Origin: Halovivax sp.
Lineage (GTDB): Archaea; Halobacteriota; Halobacteria; Halobacteriales; Natrialbaceae
Reading direction: 5' to 3'
DNA: 19,903 bases
Assembly: GCA_007135505.1 (NCBI GenBank)
Contig: SLIS01000132.1
Location: 1-19,903 of the forward strand
Positions 15,711 through 19,903 of this stretch are shown here, one piece after another. The stretch's first letter is position 1. Every line of letters begins with the position of its first letter. The position numbers were made by a program, and so were the translations under genes. The notes beneath the pieces were generated by a model. It was not told the origin of the DNA and made no database searches. It saw nothing but the letters and a program-made list of their open reading frames with translations.

Positions 15711-16307
15711 TCAGTCGTCGGCCTCGTACTCGGCCCAGACGTACCGCGTTCCGTAGCTCCGGTACGGTTTCCAGGCATCGGCAATCTCACGCATCTCGGC
15801 TCGCGTCAGCGCCTTGCCGTCGTTGTACAGTGCCTCGATCCCGCGGCGGACGGCCAGGTCACCGAGCGGCAGGACGTCCGGTCGCTGGAGGACGAAAATG
15901 AGGTACATCCGCGCGGTCCACTCGCCGACGCCCCTGATCTCGGTGAGGGTGTCGACGACCTCGGCGTTCGTGTGATCGGCGAGGCCGGATCGGGTGAGGT
16001 CCTGCCGGTCGAAAGCCTCCGCGACGTTCCGGACGTACTCGACCTTGGACGTGGACAGTCCGGCGTCGAGCAGCGCCGTCTCGTCGGCCGAGAGGACGAC
16101 GTCGGGTTCGACGGAGCCGCCCAGGACGTCGAACACACGCTCTCTGACCGCCGCGGCACTGGCCGTCGAGAGTTGCTGATTGATGATCGAGACGCACAGC
16201 CGTTCGAACTCGTCGACGTCGGGGTCCAGCGGTTCGGGATCCCGTCGGTCGACGACGGGCCCCAGCACGGGATCGGCTCGAAGCACGGACTCCGCTTCCG
16301 GGGTCAT
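15711..16307 (-). CDS. AlkA-like DNA-3-methyladenine glycosylase (HhH-GPD)
   Basis: A 198-residue base-excision repair enzyme that should remove alkylated bases from DNA. The helical core begins with LCVSIINQQLSTASA (38-51), a typical HhH-GPD block. The helix-hairpin-helix is LTEIRGVGEWTARMYLIF (121-138), and the catalytic Asp is Asp150 in LPLGDLAVRRGI. There are no Cys ligands for an iron-sulfur cluster, which separates it from EndoIII/MutY. ATG 16307 (MTPEAESVL) was chosen; the frame extends upstream to a GTG at 16385 but the extra residues look non-coding. It lies between the DUF457 gene (81 bp from its start) and the ATP-grasp fusion. Confidence 0.92.
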   Translation of the reverse strand: MTPEAESVLRADPVLGPVVDRRDPEPLDPDVDEFERLCVSIINQQLSTASAAAVRERVFDVLGGSVEPDVVLSADETALLDAGLSTSKVEYVRNVAEAFDRQDLTRSGLADHTNAEVVDTLTEIRGVGEWTARMYLIFVLQRPDVLPLGDLAVRRGIEALYNDGKALTRAEMREIADAWKPYRSYGTRYVWAEYEADD

Positions 16308-16436
16308 CGACGGATGATTGGGTCGGGCGAAGAAAAGATCGTTGGTCCGACGCTGGGCGCCGGATCGCGGCCCGCCGTCCACCAAACGACGACCGAATCG
16401 GGAGGCGAGTGAGTCGGCGGTGCATCCCGATCGACG

Positions 16437-17774
16437 TCACTCCTCGGCGTACTCTCGGTCTTCGCCGTCGATCCGGCGGGCGACGTCGACGCGGTAGTGT
16501 TCGAGAATGTCCCGGCCGAGCAGTACCGGATACTCCATGTGACTCCGGTCCTCGATGCTGGCCGTCACGGTGTGCTGGTTCCCGCCGACCCCGACGACGA
16601 CGTCTACGACGGGCCGGCTTCGGCTCTGTTTGGCACTGCCCGTCTTGACCCGGGCGATCGACTTGATGGGGCCGGCCCCGATGTCGGCGGCGAGCCTGGT
16701 ATCGATGCTCGTCCGCTTTGCGCCAGTGTCTGACTTCGCGACGACGGACTCCGAGCCCCGCGTCCCGGTGATGATTACTTCCTCGGTGTAGCCGATGTCC
16801 ATGGGAACCGTCTCCTCGCCGATCGGCTCCGGCGGAAGAAACGACGGCCGGGAGTCGTCTAGGACGCGGGAGAGTCGGTCCACCTGATCGTCGTCGACTT
16901 CGCCCCCGACGCGCTCGATCGCGAGCCGGGCGATGTGCGGTGCCGGACTGATCCCCGTCGCCTCGAAGAGTCCCTTGAAACCGGCGGTCGGGTTTACCTC
17001 GAGGACGAACCAGCCGTCGTCGCTCTCGACGATGTCCACGCCAGCGTAGTCGAGACCGATCGCCTCCGTCGACCGGATCGCTATGTCGCGAACTTCCTGA
17101 GGCAGGTCATCGGTCGCGTCCTCGACGGAACCGCCGAGTGCGACGTTGGTTCGCCAGTCGTTATCCGGTGCGTAGCGATACATCGCGCCGACGACCTCGT
17201 CGCCGACCACGTAGATCCTGATGTCCCGGTGGCGCTGGTCGTCTCGCTCGATCAGCTCCTGGAGAAACGCGTACCGGTTACCGACTTTCGCGTTGACGAG
17301 CTCGTTGGCGCCGACCTTCCAGGTACCGCCGCCGTGGGTTCCGATCGCGGTCTTGTAGACGGCTTCCTCGCCGAACTGGGAACGGGCCTCGTTGAGCCGG
17401 TCACTGCTGAGCGAGAGGAGGACATCGGGGACGGGAATCTCGTGCGAAGCCAGTGCAACGCCCGTCGAGAGTTTGTGAAGGGCCGTCATCGCCGCAACGG
17501 GCGTATTGAGGGTCGGGACGAGTCGCGACAGCGTGTTCACGAGCCCCAGCGCCTCACACGGTTGCTCCGTGTTCGAGAGTAGCAGTCGGTTGGCGACGAC
17601 GTCGACCGCGGGATCGAGCCTGGCGCGGCCGTCCTCGACGCTGATCGTCGTGTTGTCGGTACGAAGCCACTGTGGACGGTGACCGAGTCCCTCGATAGCG
17701 TTACAGATCGCCTTCGTTTCCTTACTGTTGTGTAAGCTCAGGACACCCACAGATACCGGCTCGGCGTGACTCAT
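16437..17774 (-). CDS. RimK-like ATP-grasp ligase fused to a retropepsin-like (RimB/COG4067) domain
   Basis: A 445-residue fusion. Residues 1-90 are a pre-ATP-grasp domain (VSVGVLSLHNSKETKAI). About 95-300 is a RimK-type ATP-grasp domain: VYKTAIGTHGGGTWKV is the glycine-rich loop, YAFLQELIERD the hinge, RDIRIYVVGDEVVGAMYR the substrate/ATP strand and WFVLEVNPTAGFKGLFEATG the Glu-x-Asn metal site. After a linker, about 330-435 resembles the small 'ATP-dependent zinc protease' family COG4067, a retropepsin fold. Its Asp-Thr-Gly triad is at 349-351 (KSDTGAKRTSID), with a terminal MEYPVLLGRDILEHYRVDV. RimK ligases add glutamate to protein or cofactor termini. The substrate here is not identifiable and F420 glutamylation (CofF) is an alternative. 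ATG 17774 precedes the Rossmann strand; 17819 is a less likely start. Confidence 0.88.
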   Translation of the reverse strand: MSHAEPVSVGVLSLHNSKETKAICNAIEGLGHRPQWLRTDNTTISVEDGRARLDPAVDVVANRLLLSNTEQPCEALGLVNTLSRLVPTLNTPVAAMTALHKLSTGVALASHEIPVPDVLLSLSSDRLNEARSQFGEEAVYKTAIGTHGGGTWKVGANELVNAKVGNRYAFLQELIERDDQRHRDIRIYVVGDEVVGAMYRYAPDNDWRTNVALGGSVEDATDDLPQEVRDIAIRSTEAIGLDYAGVDIVESDDGWFVLEVNPTAGFKGLFEATGISPAPHIARLAIERVGGEVDDDQVDRLSRVLDDSRPSFLPPEPIGEETVPMDIGYTEEVIITGTRGSESVVAKSDTGAKRTSIDTRLAADIGAGPIKSIARVKTGSAKQSRSRPVVDVVVGVGGNQHTVTASIEDRSHMEYPVLLGRDILEHYRVDVARRIDGEDREYAEE

Positions 17775-17982
17775 ACGGCTATGCACTCTACGGCGTGCGA
17801 AAAGGCTTGTTACACGCATCGGCCCTCGTAATACGCGTCAGCACGGAACGCTCGGGTTCCTGATTCGTGGTGCCAGTTCGATGACCCGAAGCGGGCACCG
17901 AAATCATCCGACCGATCCGCTCGGCAACTCCGTCCCGCGTCTGAATCGACCGAGTGGCGAACCAGACCGTGTGGGACGGCGA

Positions 17983-19452
17983 TCACCCGAGGACGGCCCG
18001 AACGTCCCGAATCGCGATCAATCCGCTCGCGACCGCCAGCAGCGCCCAGGTCACTCCACCGACCGCGATCGCGAGCGCCAGCAACGGAAGTGTCGTAATC
18101 TCAGGCACCATGACGAAGATCGTCCCGGCCATTACCGCCGAAATCGAGCAAATCCGTGCCGCGTCGATCGAGAGTCTGCGAACGCGAAGCGAGAGTTCGT
18201 CGTGGACGACGTAGAGATTGACGGCGACGTAGATGGTGTGGGTCACGACCGTCGCGATCGCTGCGCCGATGACACCCATGGCAGGGATCAGAACGAGGTT
18301 GAGACCGAAGTTGGCGATCGACGTTCCCCCTTTCGCAATCGCACGCTCCCGAGCGCGGCCCAGGTAATCGAGTCCGTCGCTGGTCAGGTTCGTGATGGCC
18401 TGGAGGACGACGAACGCGGCGAGAAGTTGCAGGACTGGTACCGCAGCCGCGTAGTCGGCGCCGAACACGAGCGTCACGAGCGGTTCCGCAACGATCGCGA
18501 GGCCCACGGCCGCCGGGACGTACAGCGCCATAGCGTTCGACAGGGCCGTCTCGTAGAGCGCCCGTGCCTGTTCGACATCTCCGGCCGCTTTGTCTTCGCC
18601 GAAGTTCGGCGAGATGACGAAGCCGAGCGACTCAGCCGGCGCGAGGACGAAGTCGGTGATCTGCTTCGCCAGGGTGTAGAACCCGACCGCAGCAGAGTTG
18701 AGGAAGATACCCACCAGCACGATGTCGATCTGCTTGTCGAGAACGTTGGCTCCTCGGGTGGCCGTCAGTGGGACGCTGTACTCGAGAAGCCGCCGGGAGA
18801 GCCCGTCCTCGATCCGGGGCGCGGGATCGTGGCGCTCGTACACCAGAAAGAACATCGCCGTCAGTCCGAAGACGGCCGCGATCACGTATCCCACGACGTA
18901 GCCGAGGAACGCACCCAGGGCGCCGAAACCGAGTACCACGAATGCGACGGCGAAGACGAGCCGCGACGCGCCGCCGATCGCCCGCACCGTCGCACTGTAG
19001 ACGAGCCGGTTCGATCCCTGGAAGACGATCTCGGTGAAGACGCTGAACGACTTCGCCGCGACGAAGAGGACGCCCGCAGCGAGAAACGGAGCGGCAGCCG
19101 GTTCACCGAGCAGGGATGCGAGCGGGCGCGCGCCGACGAGCAACCCCGCGGTGACGACCGTCACGATCACCAGTTTGTACCCGATTACGCGCCGAAGCAC
19201 GTGTGGAATCTGACCTGGATCCGCCTCACCGTACTCGGCGATGTACCTGGCCGCGGACTTGCCGAGCCCGAGGTCTGCAGCGAGTTGGACCACCGCGAGG
19301 ATGCCGATGGTCCAGTACAGCAGTCCGTATCCGTCGGGGTCGAGGAATACCCGTGCCAGCAACACCATCAACAGCGCGCTGGAGAGCATGTATATCGCTC
19401 GCGCCGTGAGCGTCGCCGTGAATCCACGGACGATATGTTCAACTGAGCGCAT
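17983..19452 (-). CDS. Polysaccharide/lipid-linked oligosaccharide flippase (Wzx-like, MOP superfamily)
   Basis: A 489-residue integral membrane protein with about 12-14 hydrophobic segments over its whole length. It has the familiar N-terminal pattern of this family (IVRGFTATLTARAIYMLSSA, ARVFLDPDGYGLLYW), then LGLGKSAARYIAEYG and the mid-protein SVPLTATRGANVLDKQIDIV. Loops at GANVLDKQID and DGLDYLGRARERAIAKG are also typical. It should translocate lipid-linked glycans for S-layer or archaellin glycosylation, or for polysaccharide export. No glycosyltransferase or Agl gene lies in the window, so its pathway is unknown. ATG 19452 gives a short amphipathic N-terminus. It is preceded by a GC-rich hairpin and an inverted repeat. 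Confidence 0.92.
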   Translation of the reverse strand: MRSVEHIVRGFTATLTARAIYMLSSALLMVLLARVFLDPDGYGLLYWTIGILAVVQLAADLGLGKSAARYIAEYGEADPGQIPHVLRRVIGYKLVIVTVVTAGLLVGARPLASLLGEPAAAPFLAAGVLFVAAKSFSVFTEIVFQGSNRLVYSATVRAIGGASRLVFAVAFVVLGFGALGAFLGYVVGYVIAAVFGLTAMFFLVYERHDPAPRIEDGLSRRLLEYSVPLTATRGANVLDKQIDIVLVGIFLNSAAVGFYTLAKQITDFVLAPAESLGFVISPNFGEDKAAGDVEQARALYETALSNAMALYVPAAVGLAIVAEPLVTLVFGADYAAAVPVLQLLAAFVVLQAITNLTSDGLDYLGRARERAIAKGGTSIANFGLNLVLIPAMGVIGAAIATVVTHTIYVAVNLYVVHDELSLRVRRLSIDAARICSISAVMAGTIFVMVPEITTLPLLALAIAVGGVTWALLAVASGLIAIRDVRAVLG

Positions 19453-19460
19453 GGACGGGG

Positions 19461-19484
19461 TCCGCCCGGGGACCGCCGGGCGAC
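19461..19484 (-). other. GC-rich hairpin just upstream of the flippase start
   Basis: GCCCGG (19464-19469) and CCGGGC (19476-19481) pair around a 6-nt loop. Pairing extends through GTC/GAC with one bulged base, 9-32 nt before ATG 19452. It would fold in the mRNA leader if transcription starts upstream of it, and could limit ribosome access. Confidence 0.4.
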
Positions 19485-19505
19485 TGGAAGCGACGACGAC
19501 CGAGA

Positions 19506-19522
19506 CCGGATTTGTTATCCGG
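19506..19522. promoter_or_regulatory. Inverted repeat with AT-rich core upstream of the flippase
   Basis: CCGGAT-TTGTT-ATCCGG has perfect 6-bp arms. On the minus strand the centre reads ATAACAAAT, the only AT-rich TATA-like stretch upstream of the flippase, about 60 nt before its ATG. It may combine promoter and operator. Confidence 0.35.
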
Positions 19523-19737
19523 ACCGATCAGGAGTCAGGCTCGACGTACATCGTGCCGGCTGACCGGGTAGGCGGTGACACGAACGGCCGCGGAGCTGTC
19601 GCGTAGAACGCGTTCAGTGACCGGCTGCGACGGCCTCTCCGAGGGTACCCGATTCCGAGGACACCCGACCAGGAAGAACGTATCGAGACGGCCGCTGAGA
19701 TTACACCACGTCGGCTGTGATTCCGGTCGAGTCGGTA

Positions 19738-19769
19738 CACCTACAGATCGGGCCGATCCACCTACAGAT
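19738..19769. repeat. 11-bp direct repeat spanning a stop codon
   Basis: CACCTACAGAT occurs at 19738-19748 and 19759-19769, a 21-bp period. The second copy contains the TAG stop (19762-19764, minus) of the DUF5816-like gene. The spacer contains the palindrome GATCGG-G-CCGATC (19746-19758). It looks like a small duplication at the gene's 3' end. Confidence 0.6.
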
Positions 19770-19903
19770 ACGAGGCGTCCCACCGGGTGGCCTTACGTTT
19801 GTTGCCACAGACGTTGCACTCGATTCGTCCCATGGCGTCCATGGCGTTGTCGAGCGAATCGCAGTTACCACAGAACCAGCCGAATCGATCCGCTTCCGAT
19901 TCC
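19762..19903 (-). CDS. DUF5816-like zinc-ribbon protein, C-terminal part (truncated by window edge)
   Basis: The minus-strand frame is open from the right edge to TAG at 19764-19762, giving 46 residues and no start. It shows two Cys-x2-Cys knuckles: RFGWFCGNCDSLDNAMD and RIECNVCGNKRKATRWDAS. This four-Cys ribbon with the DNAMDAMGRIEC spacing matches my memory of the haloarchaeal DUF5816 family, of unknown function. The Cys pattern and Gly/Trp surroundings make it a convincing gene despite its short visible length. The N-terminus lies beyond position 19903. Confidence 0.75.
   Translation of the reverse strand, partial: ESEADRFGWFCGNCDSLDNAMDAMGRIECNVCGNKRKATRWDASYL

Larger units (their letters stand above)
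19453..19761. other. Gene-free interval upstream of the flippase
   Basis: About 310 bp without a convincing gene, between the DUF5816-like stop and the flippase start, both minus. Going upstream from the flippase it holds a GC-rich hairpin (19461-19484), an inverted repeat around an AT-rich core (19506-19522), and an 11-bp direct repeat beginning at 19738. Confidence 0.45.

Noticed and set aside
15045..16412. 455-codon open frame on the plus strand
   Set aside because: It runs antisense to the DUF457 gene and the AlkA-like glycosylase, both with clear family motifs. Its own sequence is Arg/Asp/Glu/Val-rich with no domain, a common shadow in GC-rich haloarchaeal DNA.
17881..19446. 521-codon open frame on the plus strand
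   Set aside because: It is the antisense shadow of the flippase gene, whose membrane segments are unmistakable. The plus-strand product is an Arg/Asp/Glu-rich string without recognisable motifs.

Overview
The window looks like an ordinary chromosomal segment of a haloarchaeon (class Halobacteria). The DNA is GC-rich. The soluble proteins are strongly acidic, with Asp/Glu surfaces and few Lys. Start regions carry archaeal TATA-like elements about 25-30 nt before leaderless or short-leader genes. Several families are typical of haloarchaea: a HalX response regulator, a HTH_10 (Bat-type) regulator, a DUF5816-like zinc protein and an F420-dependent LLM oxidoreductase. I see no rRNA, tRNA, CRISPR array, IS element, integrase or phage gene.

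Layout. Positions 1-6060 hold the 3' end of a membrane protein (+), an aldo/keto reductase (-), a Tat/lipobox DUF192 lipoprotein (-), an F420-dependent LLM oxidoreductase (-), a two-gene ABC exporter (+, GTGA overlap with a strong Shine-Dalgarno) and a DUF420 membrane protein (-). DUF420 includes bacterial CtaM, which is needed to mature aa3-type oxidases. My inference is that the edge membrane protein, the ABC pair and DUF420 are remnants or neighbours of a haem-copper oxidase assembly locus. Positions 6175-7530 hold a NikR-like nickel regulator and a HalX response regulator, both minus. Positions 7775-11018 are a beta-oxidation pair: a 3-hydroxyacyl-CoA dehydrogenase/enoyl-CoA hydratase fusion (-) and a divergent acyl-CoA dehydrogenase (+).

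Positions 11264-15048 form what is probably the most interesting unit, a metal-resistance locus. It has a cysteine-rich HTH_10 regulator followed by a P1B-type (Zn/Cd/Pb-like) efflux ATPase. Divergent from them is a small membrane protein whose tail is a 27-bp tandem repeat encoding an Asp/Ser/Gly-rich 9-residue motif. Positions 15111-19452 are all minus: a DUF457-type membrane protein, an AlkA-like DNA glycosylase, a RimK-like ATP-grasp ligase fused to a C-terminal retropepsin-like domain, and a polysaccharide flippase. A truncated DUF5816-like zinc protein runs off the right edge.

Other structure includes a (GA)15 polypurine tract beside a TATA element (7661-7690), a perfect 8-bp-arm palindrome upstream of the NikR-like gene, a terminator-like hairpin after the acyl-CoA dehydrogenase, and several short inverted repeats in promoter regions. 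I did not find a clear multi-gene defence or otherwise wholly new system. The best leads are the metal locus and the ligase-protease fusion.
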